17,990 bases of DNA from an uncultured Ruminococcus sp. (GCA_902796865.1 CADBQZ010000147.1:1-17990), one strand, 5' to 3'; shown: positions 1 through 7,501, counted from the stretch's first letter. Notes: a model not told the origin generated them from the letters alone. Numbers and translations: made by a program.

Positions 1-309
1 CTGTTTTTCTCTTTGCATAATACAAATAACATTTTCAATTTTGCATATTCTATTGGATTGACAAGTATGCGTGATACATCTCATGCAATAGACTATACTG
101 TTGAGGAAATTCTGGAACAGCTGATGCAGCAGGGATATAATGTAAAATTTATTGCTGCAAGAGGATTTGAGGTCGGCGTTGTAAGTCAGGAATTGTTGAG
201 CAATGTTAATTTATGTTTTGACAGACTTCCGATAAATGACAGAAGTGAAACTATGTATAGGCTTACATCAGAGCATTATTATTTGGTTATCGACCGAGAG
301 GAAAATTGA
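1..309 (+). CDS. 3' end of an unidentified protein, possibly a LysR-type regulator fragment (5' partial)
   Basis: An open frame enters at base 1 and stops at 307-309, one base before the larE ATG. The only early start is a TTG at 13 with no ribosome site, so the gene probably begins outside the window. The visible 102 residues have no strong motif. The stretch reading ARGFEVGVVSQ, followed about 35 residues later by SEHYYLVIDREEN, resembles the middle of a LysR effector-binding domain (a 'G-x-x-D-x-x-V-V' strand, then a 'LV' strand before the usual HPLA). If so, the protein stops about halfway through that domain and is a truncated regulator. This resemblance is weak and judged by eye. It lies directly upstream of larE on the same strand, so it may be a remnant of the operon's regulator. 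Confidence 0.4.
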   Translation: MFFSLHNTNNIFNFAYSIGLTSMRDTSHAIDYTVEEILEQLMQQGYNVKFIAARGFEVGVVSQELLSNVNLCFDRLPINDRSETMYRLTSEHYYLVIDREEN

Positions 310-310
310 A

Positions 311-1117
311 ATGGATAGCTTAAAATATGAATCGCTTTTGATGAATATTAGAAAATATGAAAGTATCGCTGTGGCTTTTTCCGGAGGAGTCGATTCTACA
401 TTGCTGCTGAAAGCGGCACATGATGAACTGGGTGAGCGAGCTGCTGCGATAACTGTCGAATCTTCTGTTTTATCTCAGAGTGAAGCGCTTGAGGCAGAAG
501 AATTCTGCAAACAGTATGGCATAAGACATATAATAATGAATTTCGATGTGCTCAGTATACCGGAGTTTTCAAAAAATCCAAAAGATCGGTGCTATCATTG
601 CAAAAAAGCATTGTTTTCAGAAATTAAAAATACTGCTATGAAAAATGGTTTTTCTGTCGTTGCAGAAGGCGAAAATGCCGATGATGTGAATGATTACAGA
701 CCGGGTATGAAGGCGGTCAAAGAGCTTGATATAAAAAGTCCTTTAAAAGATGCCGGACTGACAAAAGCTGATATTCGCATGATCTCTCAAAAACTTGGAT
801 TATCGACATGGGATAAGCCTTCGTATGCTTGCCTTGCGACAAGGATACCCTATGGAGAATTGATAACAGACGAAAAGCTGAAACAGATCGAAAGATCAGA
901 GCAATTGCTGCATTCTTTAGGATTCAGACAGACCAGAGTAAGAATGCACGGCGATCTTGCAAGGATAGAAATAATTCCGGAACAGTTTGAACAGATCATA
1001 GAACCGGAAATAAGATCACAGATCGACAAAGGATTAAAAGAATATGGTTTCAATTATGTTAGCATTGATATTAAAGGCTATCGAACCGGCAGTATGAATG
1101 AAGTGCTGAAAAAATAA
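311..1117 (+). CDS. larE: LarE, ATP-dependent sulfur insertase of nickel-pincer-nucleotide synthesis
   Basis: LarE activates the carboxylates of pyridinium-3,5-biscarboxylic acid mononucleotide by adenylation and swaps oxygen for sulfur, giving the dithiocarboxylate that binds nickel; it is cytoplasmic. The 268-residue protein has an N-terminal PP-loop (SGGVDST, residues 24-30), as in GMP synthetase-like ATPases, and the family C-terminal domain. A longer frame opens upstream, but ATG 311 is preferred: it gives the usual LarE N-terminus and has a GAGAGG ribosome site at about 297-302. The upstream gene's TGA is at 307-309. Cysteines 94 and 97 (CYHC) and 174 (in ACLATRIPYG) match the three-cysteine pattern of [4Fe-4S]-type LarE, rather than the Lactiplantibacillus enzyme that gives up the sulfur of one cysteine. 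Identity is secure; cluster binding is inferred. Confidence 0.93.
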   Translation: MDSLKYESLLMNIRKYESIAVAFSGGVDSTLLLKAAHDELGERAAAITVESSVLSQSEALEAEEFCKQYGIRHIIMNFDVLSIPEFSKNPKDRCYHCKKALFSEIKNTAMKNGFSVVAEGENADDVNDYRPGMKAVKELDIKSPLKDAGLTKADIRMISQKLGLSTWDKPSYACLATRIPYGELITDEKLKQIERSEQLLHSLGFRQTRVRMHGDLARIEIIPEQFEQIIEPEIRSQIDKGLKEYGFNYVSIDIKGYRTGSMNEVLKK

Positions 1118-1139
1118 GTAAAAATATGGAGGAATAAAA

Positions 1140-1526
1140 ATGGCTTGTTTTCTTGTACCAGCAGCTGAGGCTGTGATAACAACGGTAGCTGAAAAAGTTA
1201 TTAAACACGGAGAAAAAAAGGAAGAGACAGGGAAGCTTCGTTTTTCAGATAAACTCAAATGGCTTAACGGTATGCTTTGGGGCGGTTCCGGACTTCTTGC
1301 GTTTGAACACATATGGCACGGAGAGGTCGTTCCTTATTTTCCGTTCTTGACTAATGCTTCAGATCCTGATGACCGTGCGGAAATGCTCCATGAAATGATG
1401 ACATCAGGCGTTGAAATGGCTGCATTGGTAACATTGGTTTGGGTCGGAATGGTCATAATATCGAGCAGACTTGAAAAACGCATCCCAGCCTTGAAAGAAA
1501 AAACGGCAGAGGAGGGACAGCTATGA
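1140..1526 (+). CDS. Small membrane protein of the lar operon, unknown function (first of a pair)
   Basis: I do not recognise a named family. The 128-residue product begins MACFLVP and has two clear membrane segments (about 41-58 and 91-108) plus a mildly hydrophobic N-terminus. The first membrane segment contains WGGSGLL and runs into EHIWHGE (H57, H60). The loop after it has a proline/aromatic stretch (VVPYFPFL) and then EMLHEM with H84. Several histidines and acidic residues next to membrane helices would suit metal binding, but this is inference. A strong ribosome site (TGGAGGA, 1127-1133) precedes the ATG. It starts 22 bases after larE and overlaps the next gene by 4 bases (ATGA), so it is co-transcribed with the NPN genes. 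Its layout matches the next gene, suggesting a duplicated pair acting as a heterodimer. Confidence 0.85.
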   Translation: MACFLVPAAEAVITTVAEKVIKHGEKKEETGKLRFSDKLKWLNGMLWGGSGLLAFEHIWHGEVVPYFPFLTNASDPDDRAEMLHEMMTSGVEMAALVTLVWVGMVIISSRLEKRIPALKEKTAEEGQL

Positions 1527-1837
1527 CATTGCTTATAACTATTATTTCTGCTGTAATTGTTACGGTTATTTGGTATTCAAACGAAAAAGCAAGAAATATG
1601 AAGATCGGTGTACTCTGTTTTATGTTTTGGGGAGCTTCACTTATGTGGCTCGTTGATGCCGTAGTGGAATATCTTGAAATAGGTGCGGATTATTTTACTC
1701 CGGAACCTGCGGATATGCTCAATGATACGTTTTTAGGTGTTTCCGTGATAGGACTGGCTCTTACAGTTTGGGTCATAATGCTTATAATCAAAGACCCTAA
1801 TGGGATCGTGCGTAAAAAGTTGAAAAAAAATGAATAA
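1523..1837 (+). CDS. Small membrane protein of the lar operon, unknown function (second of the pair)
   Basis: A 104-residue protein with three predicted membrane segments (about 1-18, 27-47 and 70-89) and a basic C-terminal tail. No named family is recognised. Its segment FWGASLMWL, then an acidic region (VDAVVEYLEIGADYF), ADMLND and the helix ending LALTVWVIMLII line up by eye with WGGSGLL, EHIWHGE, EMLHEM and LVTLVWVGMVII of the preceding protein, so the two look like diverged copies. Here the histidines of the first protein are replaced, mostly by acidic or neutral residues. A GGAGGG ribosome site lies at 1511-1516 inside the upstream gene. The two genes overlap by 4 bases, and this one overlaps larB by 8, implying coupled translation. 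A role in nickel or cofactor handling is a guess from position. Confidence 0.85.
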   Translation: MTLLITIISAVIVTVIWYSNEKARNMKIGVLCFMFWGASLMWLVDAVVEYLEIGADYFTPEPADMLNDTFLGVSVIGLALTVWVIMLIIKDPNGIVRKKLKKNE

Positions 1838-2588
1838 TACATATATCAATGCTCTGCTGAAAAAAGTAGCAGAGCATAAAATTTCGATTGAAAAAGCTGC
1901 TTTGGAGATAAAAGCAGCACCGTTTGAAGAACTAGGCTTTGCTAAAATAGATACGCATCGTAAAATAAGGAATGGAGTACCTGAAGTTATTTATGGGGCA
2001 GGCAAGTCGGCTGAACAAATTTTGCAGATATGTGAAACTATGAAAAATAATGGACAGGAACAGATACTAATTACGAGATTATCTGAAGAAAAGGCAAAAG
2101 AAATAAGTTCTTCATTTAAACTTGATTATAATAATATTGGAAATATAGGTCTGATCGGCGAACCATCCAATCCGGACGGAATAGGCAAGATAGTTATCGC
2201 AACAGGCGGAACAAGCGATATGTATGCTGCGGAAGAAGCAGCATTTACAGCAAAAGCGCTTGGCAATGAAATAGTGTGTCTTTATGACGTTGGTGTTGCC
2301 GGACTTCACAGGCTGCTTGCACATATAGATGAATTGATGTCTGCGAGTGTTGTTATCGCAGTTGCCGGCATGGAAGGAGCGCTTGCAAGTGTTGTTGCCG
2401 GACTTGTTGATTGTCCTGTTATTGCAGTTCCTACGAGCGTAGGATATGGAGCATCATTCGGTGGCTTGTCAGCACTTTTGTCAATGCTTAATTCCTGTGC
2501 AAGCGGTGTAAGTGTTGTTAATATTGACAATGGCTTTGGAGCAGCTTATCAGGCAAATATGATAAATCATATAGGAGAAAGAAAATGA
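1830..2588 (+). CDS. larB: LarB, nicotinic acid adenine dinucleotide carboxylase/hydrolase
   Basis: LarB makes the first step of NPN cofactor synthesis: it carboxylates C5 of the pyridinium ring of nicotinic acid adenine dinucleotide and cleaves the phosphoanhydride, releasing AMP. The 252-residue protein has the family's N-terminal region and a C-terminal PurE-like (NCAIR mutase) domain, marked by ATGGTSD at 125-130 and a glycine-rich PTSVGYGASFGG loop at 201-212. Cys223, in NSCASGV, is at the position expected for the active-site cysteine described in the Lactiplantibacillus enzyme; that assignment is from memory of the family, not an alignment. The start overlaps the preceding membrane-protein gene by 8 bases and the stop overlaps larC by 4 (ATGA), so the operon is translationally coupled. 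Confidence 0.93.
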   Translation: MNNTYINALLKKVAEHKISIEKAALEIKAAPFEELGFAKIDTHRKIRNGVPEVIYGAGKSAEQILQICETMKNNGQEQILITRLSEEKAKEISSSFKLDYNNIGNIGLIGEPSNPDGIGKIVIATGGTSDMYAAEEAAFTAKALGNEIVCLYDVGVAGLHRLLAHIDELMSASVVIAVAGMEGALASVVAGLVDCPVIAVPTSVGYGASFGGLSALLSMLNSCASGVSVVNIDNGFGAAYQANMINHIGERK

Positions 2589-3832
2589 AAACGCTTTATC
2601 TTGAATGCAGTATGGGTGCGGCAGGGGATATGCTTGCTGCGGCACTTTCAGAACTATGTGATAGAAATGCTTTTATTGAAAAAATGAATACCATAGGGCT
2701 TCCTGACACCGTAATATCAGCACAGACTGTTTCCGAATGTGGTATTCAGGGGACACGGATGACGGTTCTTTTAAATGGTGTTGAAGAAAAAAGCTTTGAT
2801 GCAGATAAGCATTCGCACGAAAAGAATGATTCTGAACATGAGCATCATCATAACCATGATCATGAAAGCAGTCATGTTCATAAACATCATTTGCATACAT
2901 CAATAAGTGATATTGAATCAATAATAAATAGTCTTGATATATCAGAAAAAGTCAAAAAGGATGCTGCCGCTGTTTATAAAATACTTGCCGAAGCGGAAAG
3001 TGCGGCACATGGACGACCTATATGTGATATACATTTTCATGAAGTTGGAACACTCGATGCTATTGCAGATATTGTTGGTGTTTGTCTGCTTATGGAAATG
3101 ATCTCGCCTGAAAAGATAATTGCATCTCCGATAAATGTCGGAAGTGGTCATGTTCACTGTGCGCACGGTATTCTCCCCGTTCCAGCACCTGCAACAGCAT
3201 TCATACTTCGTGACATACCAATGTATTCGTGCAATATAAAAAGTGAGCTTTGCACTCCGACAGGGGCAGCATTGCTGCGTTATTTTGTTGATAAGTTTGA
3301 AGAAATGCCTGTTATGAAGAGCGAAAAGATAGGCTATGGATTCGGCAAGAAAAAACTTGAACGTCTTAATTGTATAAGAGCATTTATAGGTGAAGATCAA
3401 ACATATATTGATCGTATTCTTGAACTTAAAGCTAATATTGATGATATGACACCGGAAGATATTGGATTTGCATCTGAAAAATTGTTTGATGAAGGTGCTC
3501 TTGATGTTTTTACAATACCGGTATATATGAAGAAAAACAGGCCTGCTGTTTTGTTTACCGTTTTATGTCATGAAGAACAGCGTGAAAAAATGATATATAA
3601 TATCTTTAAATATACAACAACTATTGGGATCAGACAATCTGTTTGTGATCGTTTTATGCTTGAACGCAGGGAGTCGGTATGTGAAACTGAATATGGGGAA
3701 CTGCATATCAAGACTGCAAGCGGATACGGGATAAAGCGAAGTAAACCGGAATATGACGATATAGCAAAACTTGCTGAAAAGCATGGAGTAAGTTCTTTAG
3801 AAATACGCAGTTCAGCAGATATCAAGTTTTAG
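2585..3832 (+). CDS. larC: LarC, nickel insertase (CTP-dependent), single uninterrupted ORF with His-rich segment
   Basis: LarC puts nickel into the pincer nucleotide in a CTP-dependent cyclometallation and is the last step of cofactor synthesis. The 415-residue protein starts with the family signature SMGAAGDM (residues 9-16). A metal-binding stretch at residues 76-104 holds 13 histidines in 29 positions. The C-terminal CTP-binding part begins near LKANIDDMTPEDIG. In Lactiplantibacillus plantarum the gene is split into larC1 and larC2, joined by programmed frameshifting; here one frame covers both halves. It follows larB with a 4-base overlap and is the last gene of the operon, ending just before a strong hairpin terminator. 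No larA follows it. Confidence 0.95.
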   Translation: MKTLYLECSMGAAGDMLAAALSELCDRNAFIEKMNTIGLPDTVISAQTVSECGIQGTRMTVLLNGVEEKSFDADKHSHEKNDSEHEHHHNHDHESSHVHKHHLHTSISDIESIINSLDISEKVKKDAAAVYKILAEAESAAHGRPICDIHFHEVGTLDAIADIVGVCLLMEMISPEKIIASPINVGSGHVHCAHGILPVPAPATAFILRDIPMYSCNIKSELCTPTGAALLRYFVDKFEEMPVMKSEKIGYGFGKKKLERLNCIRAFIGEDQTYIDRILELKANIDDMTPEDIGFASEKLFDEGALDVFTIPVYMKKNRPAVLFTVLCHEEQREKMIYNIFKYTTTIGIRQSVCDRFMLERRESVCETEYGELHIKTASGYGIKRSKPEYDDIAKLAEKHGVSSLEIRSSADIKF

Positions 3833-3846
3833 TATAAATAATAATT

Positions 3847-3880
3847 AAGACGTCTTCTTTATATAAGAAGACGTCTTTTT
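3847..3880. terminator. Hairpin terminator after larC, probably shared with convergent dapL
   Basis: A perfect 13-bp stem (AAGACGTCTTCTT at 3847-3859 pairing with 3865-3877) with a 5-base loop runs into a T stretch on the plus strand. The minus-strand side is also A/T-rich, and dapL ends about 25 bases away in the opposite direction, so it may stop transcription from both sides. Confidence 0.85.
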
Positions 3881-3901
3881 ATTTTGGTTTATTAAATTAT
3901 A

Positions 3902-5089
3902 TCACTTTTTCAGAAGTTCTTTAAGTCTCTTCATAGCTTCGACGGTATTTTCTCTGTCGCCGAATGAAGTAAGTCTGAACCAGCCTTTTCCGTTTTTGCC
4001 GAATCCTTCTCCGGGGGTACCGACAACATTTATTTCGGTAAGGAGATAGTCAAAGAATTCCCAGCTTCCCATGCCCTTCGGGCACTTGAGCCAGATGTAA
4101 GGAGAATTCTTGCCTCCGGTATATTTTATTCCAAGCTCGTCCATAGTGTCTGCGATTATTTTAGCGTTTTCTTTATAGTAGCTTATATTTTCTTTTATCT
4201 GCTTCTGTCCCTCATCAGAGAATACCGCAGCTGCTGCACACTGAACAGGGTAGGAAACACCGTTGAATTTTGTGGAAAGTCTTCTGTACCAGAGCTTGTA
4301 AATGTTTGTTCCGTCAAGCTCAAGTTTTTTCGGAATAACAGTATAACCGCATCTTGTTCCGGTAAAGCCTGCTGTCTTTGAAAGTGAGCACATTTCAATA
4401 GCACAGGTCTCAGCACCTTCGATCTCCATGATACTTCTAGGGATATTGTCTTCTTCTATGAATGCTTCATAAGCTGCATCGTATATTATGAGAGAATTAT
4501 TCTTGTTTGCATAGTCTACCCATGCTTTGAGCTGTTCTCTGTTGTAGCAGGCACCTGTAGGATTGTTAGGTGAACAGAGATAGATTATATCAGCCTTAAC
4601 GCTGTCATCTGGCATTGCGCAGAAATTGTTTTCTTCTGTGCCGTCAGCGTAGAGTATCTCTCTGCCAGCCATTATATTTGAGTCAACATATACAGGATAA
4701 ACAGGGTCTGTAACAAGGATAGTATTATCCTTTGAGAAGATGTCGCCTATATTTCCGGCATCACTTTTAGCACCGTCGTTTATAAGTATCTCATCAGCAG
4801 ACACATTAGCACCGAGCTTTTTGTAATAGTTAGATATAGCCTCTCTTAAAAAAGCGTAGCCCTCGTAATCAGGATAGCCTTTGAAAGTTTCCTTTACACC
4901 GAGTTCGTCGCAGCCTTTTTTCATAGCTTCTACAACGACAGGTGCGAGCGGAAGGGTAACGTCACCTATACCAAGCCTTATGAGCTTTTTATCCGGGTTT
5001 GCTTTGGTGTATTCGCTTGTTTTCTTTGCAATGTCAGCAAAGAGGTAATTCGGAACTAAATTCTCGAAATTCTTATTTACTTTTGTCAT
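3902..5089 (-). CDS. dapL: LL-diaminopimelate aminotransferase
   Basis: A PLP enzyme (fold type I, class I/II aminotransferase) that converts tetrahydrodipicolinate directly to LL-diaminopimelate with glutamate as amino donor, bypassing the succinylase and acetylase routes. The product feeds lysine and peptidoglycan. The 395-residue protein is close to the usual DapL length. The PLP lysine is K238 in SLSKTAGFTGTRCGY. Other family marks are LGIGDVTLPL near residues 39-48, GYPDYEG at 71-77, SPNNPTGA at 173-180 and a YDAAYEAF segment. AAAAAGGAGC (5098-5107) lies 8 bases before the ATG. It sits downstream of dapF on the same strand with a 100-base gap, and DapF acts on its product, so the two form one pathway unit. 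Confidence 0.96.
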   Translation of the reverse strand: MTKVNKNFENLVPNYLFADIAKKTSEYTKANPDKKLIRLGIGDVTLPLAPVVVEAMKKGCDELGVKETFKGYPDYEGYAFLREAISNYYKKLGANVSADEILINDGAKSDAGNIGDIFSKDNTILVTDPVYPVYVDSNIMAGREILYADGTEENNFCAMPDDSVKADIIYLCSPNNPTGACYNREQLKAWVDYANKNNSLIIYDAAYEAFIEEDNIPRSIMEIEGAETCAIEMCSLSKTAGFTGTRCGYTVIPKKLELDGTNIYKLWYRRLSTKFNGVSYPVQCAAAAVFSDEGQKQIKENISYYKENAKIIADTMDELGIKYTGGKNSPYIWLKCPKGMGSWEFFDYLLTEINVVGTPGEGFGKNGKGWFRLTSFGDRENTVEAMKRLKELLKK

Positions 5090-5093
5090 TATA

Positions 5094-5157
5094 TTCTGCT
5101 CCTTTTTAAGTAATTATAGTAAACGATATCTACTATAAAATATTTTCTGCTCCTTTT
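5094..5157 (-). repeat. Duplicated ribosome-site repeat and hairpin between dapF and dapL
   Basis: The 13-base word AAAAGGAGCAGAA (minus strand) occurs twice, at 5094-5106, where it serves dapL, and at 5145-5157, where no start codon follows. Between the copies lies an 8-bp inverted repeat (5114-5121 with 5131-5138, 9-base loop). The function is unknown. It could be a local duplication of the leader, or an mRNA processing or stability element. Confidence 0.5.
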
Positions 5158-5189
5158 GCGGATATGAATTGTCAGTGAAGCACTTATTA

Positions 5190-6047
5190 TCACTGTCCTT
5201 TGATAAGCTCATCTATATCCACAACGCCGTCACATATATGTGATGCAGGACCTTTCATTATAACTGTTTCATCTGAACGGTATGTTATTCTAAGATCGCC
5301 GCCTCTTAAATGAACAGTTACCTCTGAGTCTTTATCACAGTATCCATTCAAGCATGAAGCAACGACGCTTGCACAAGCGCCTGTTCCGCAGGCAAATGTT
5401 TCTCCGCTTCCACGCTCCCAGACTCTCATGTCAAGCTCGGTACGATTTTTAACATGGATAAACTCTGTGTTTACTCTGTCAGGGAATATCTTATGATTTT
5501 CAAATACAGGACCTATCTTTTCAAGATCGAGGTCTTCTATACTGTCAAAATAAACTATAGCGTGAGGGTTTCCCATTGAAACACAGGTCATATTATATTC
5601 GATTCCGCCTACTTCAACAGGTTCGGATATAAATCTTTCCTTATCGGATACGACCGGTATTTTTTCAGGCTCGAGTATCGCCTTACCCATATCCACTTCC
5701 ACATATTCGACCTTTCCGTTTTCAGGGAAAAGTTTAAGGTATTTTATTCCCGAATTGGTTTCAAGCGTTACTTCAGTCTTATCGGTAAGACCTTTGTCAT
5801 ACACATATTTTCCGATACATCTTGTAGCATTTCCGCACATCATAGCTTCTGAACCGTCAGCATTGAATATTCTCATGCGAAAATCAGCTTTATCGGACGG
5901 CATTATCATTACAAGTCCGTCTGCTCCGATACCTTTGCGGACGTCGCTTACATATATTGATGCTTTTTCTGGATCAGGTATATTTTCCTCAAAGCAGTTT
6001 ACATATATGTAATCATTGCCTATGCCGTGCATCTTGGTGAATTTCAT
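5190..6047 (-). CDS. dapF: Diaminopimelate epimerase
   Basis: A PLP-independent epimerase that converts LL-diaminopimelate to meso-diaminopimelate using two cysteines as acid and base. The 285-residue protein is of normal length for the family. Both catalytic cysteines are present: C71 in MMCGNATRC and C220 in FACGTGACAS. The N-terminus MKFTKMHGIGNDY and the segment MGNPHAIVY are typical. A GAGGCG ribosome site lies about 9 bases before the ATG, and a sigma-A-type promoter lies upstream at 6085-6113. It is the first gene of a dapF-dapL unit; the next gene makes its substrate. Confidence 0.97.
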   Translation of the reverse strand: MKFTKMHGIGNDYIYVNCFEENIPDPEKASIYVSDVRKGIGADGLVMIMPSDKADFRMRIFNADGSEAMMCGNATRCIGKYVYDKGLTDKTEVTLETNSGIKYLKLFPENGKVEYVEVDMGKAILEPEKIPVVSDKERFISEPVEVGGIEYNMTCVSMGNPHAIVYFDSIEDLDLEKIGPVFENHKIFPDRVNTEFIHVKNRTELDMRVWERGSGETFACGTGACASVVASCLNGYCDKDSEVTVHLRGGDLRITYRSDETVIMKGPASHICDGVVDIDELIKGQ

Positions 6048-6084
6048 ATTCTTATCGCCTCTTTCATTTTATGTTTCACTTATA

Positions 6085-6113
6085 AGTATATAATATTTTA
6101 CGGAAAAAATCAA
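6085..6113 (-). promoter_or_regulatory. Sigma-A-type promoter for dapF-dapL
   Basis: On the minus strand, TTGATT (6108-6113) and TATACT (6085-6090) are separated by 17 bases, about 40 bases before the dapF ATG. Spacing and sequence fit the vegetative consensus. Predicted by eye. Confidence 0.65.
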
Positions 6114-6144
6114 TAGAAAAGTTAATGTTAATAAACTTTCTTTG

Positions 6145-6190
6145 AAAAAATAAAATCCGTGCAGAAAAGCACTGCGCCTCACTGCACGGA
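6145..6190 (-). terminator. Rho-independent terminator of ackA
   Basis: On the minus strand, TCCGTGCAG (6182-6190) pairs perfectly with CTGCACGGA (6156-6164) across a 17-base loop, then runs into a T-rich tract. It starts about 24 bases past the ackA stop. Confidence 0.85.
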
Positions 6191-6213
6191 AATTTAACGT
6201 TATGATAACTGCA

Positions 6214-7413
6214 TTATTTTGAAATAAGTGCGAGAGTATCTCTTGCGATAAGAAGCTCTTCGTTTGTCGGAACTACCCATACCTCTACCTTTGAATCCGG
6301 AGCAGATATTTTAGTAAGTGTTCCTCTTGTCTTTTTGTTGAGTTCCTTGTCGAGCTTGATGCCGAAATATTCCATTCCTTCACAAGCGCCTTCACGGGTC
6401 TCGCATGAATTTTCACCGATACCGCCTGTGAACAGTACAGCATCAAGACCGTTCATTGCAGCTGTATAAGAACCGATGTACTTCTTTATCTCATAGCAGA
6501 GCATATCTGTTGTGAGCTTTGCTCTCTTGTCGCCCTTTTCAACCGCCTGGCAAACGTCTCTGTTATCGGAAGAAATACCCGAAACGCCTAAGAAGCCGCT
6601 CTTTTTATTGAGATAATCGCTCATCTGGTCGGGGTCAAGGCCAAGCTTCTTTTCAAGAAATGTAACAGCAGATGCGTCGATACAGCCGCTTCTTGTACCC
6701 ATGATAACGCCGTCGAGAGGTGTGAAGCCCATTGATGTGTCTATTGACTTGCCGTCCTTTACAGCTGTGATAGAAGAACCGTTTCCGAGGTGGCATGAAA
6801 CTATTTTAAGACCTTCCTGCGGTCTGCCCATAGCATCAGCAAGAGCCTTTGAAACAAATCTGTGAGATGTTCCGTGGAAACCGTATTTTCTTACATGATA
6901 CTTTTCATAGTCCTCATATGGGATACCGAACATAAATGCTTCCGGCGGCATTGTCTGGTGGAAAGCAGTATCAAATACTACTACCTGCGGAACATCAGCC
7001 GAGAATACCTTCTTGCAGGCTCTTAAAGCGAGCGCATGAGCGTGGTTGTGTACCGGAGCAAGTTCAGCGAGTCCGTCTATCTTTTCGATAACTTCGTCTG
7101 TTACAAGAGTAGTCTCAGAGAATACTTCGGCGCCCTGCACTATTCTGTGACCTACTGCTGAGATCTCAGACATATCCTTTATTACTGCTGCATCGCCTGT
7201 AGTAAGTGTTTCAACGAGCTTTTCAAAAGCTTCGGTATGTGTCGGAAATGTGCAGTCTGCTTCAAATTTTCTTCCGTCTGAAGTTTTATGAGCAATATGG
7301 CCGCCTATACCTATTCTGTCGCAATTTCCTTTTGCGAGTACTTTTTCGCCGTCCATATCAATAAGCTGATATTTAAGTGACGAGCTTCCTGCGTTTACAA
7401 CTAAGATCAACAT
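6214..7413 (-). CDS. ackA: Acetate kinase
   Basis: Converts acetyl phosphate and ADP to acetate and ATP, the energy-yielding end of fermentation. The 399-residue protein starts MLILVVNAGSSSLKY, the usual ASKHA-fold N-terminus with the catalytic asparagine. GHRIVQG, VVFDTAFHQTMP, HLGNGSS, GTRSG and FTGGIGENS are all family motifs. A TTG four codons further upstream is in frame, but it lies within the AAAGGTTG ribosome-site region, so ATG 7413 is preferred. The phosphotransacetylase gene (pta), often adjacent, is not here. The gene has its own promoter and terminator and is divergent from aroF. Confidence 0.97.
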   Translation of the reverse strand: MLILVVNAGSSSLKYQLIDMDGEKVLAKGNCDRIGIGGHIAHKTSDGRKFEADCTFPTHTEAFEKLVETLTTGDAAVIKDMSEISAVGHRIVQGAEVFSETTLVTDEVIEKIDGLAELAPVHNHAHALALRACKKVFSADVPQVVVFDTAFHQTMPPEAFMFGIPYEDYEKYHVRKYGFHGTSHRFVSKALADAMGRPQEGLKIVSCHLGNGSSITAVKDGKSIDTSMGFTPLDGVIMGTRSGCIDASAVTFLEKKLGLDPDQMSDYLNKKSGFLGVSGISSDNRDVCQAVEKGDKRAKLTTDMLCYEIKKYIGSYTAAMNGLDAVLFTGGIGENSCETREGACEGMEYFGIKLDKELNKKTRGTLTKISAPDSKVEVWVVPTNEELLIARDTLALISK

Positions 7414-7472
7414 ATTTATATACAACCTTTCAAAATAATCTTGCGGCAGCGAGAAAACTGCCTGTCTATACC

Positions 7473-7501
7473 ATTATATAACTTTTTAAGAAAAAAATCA
7501 A
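7473..7501 (-). promoter_or_regulatory. Sigma-A-type promoter for ackA
   Basis: On the minus strand, TTGATT (7496-7501) and a perfect TATAAT (7473-7478) are separated by 17 bases. The leader is about 55 bases and contains a small GGCAG/CTGCC hairpin. Confidence 0.7.

Noticed and set aside
236..310. Longer larE reading frame starting at 236
   Set aside because: It adds 25 residues overlapping the upstream frame and lacks a good ribosome site. ATG 311 gives the normal LarE N-terminus.
2810..2896. CAT-rich stretch as a tandem DNA repeat
   Set aside because: It is the His-rich coding segment of LarC; the codons vary (CAT/CAC) and the repeat is at protein level.
2112..3825. Several minus-strand open frames across larB and larC
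   Set aside because: They are antisense shadows with no ribosome sites and no recognisable domains; the plus-strand genes fully explain the region.
7414..7425. TTG start for ackA four codons upstream
   Set aside because: The TTG lies within the ribosome-binding region; ATG 7413 gives the standard MLILVVNAGSSS start.
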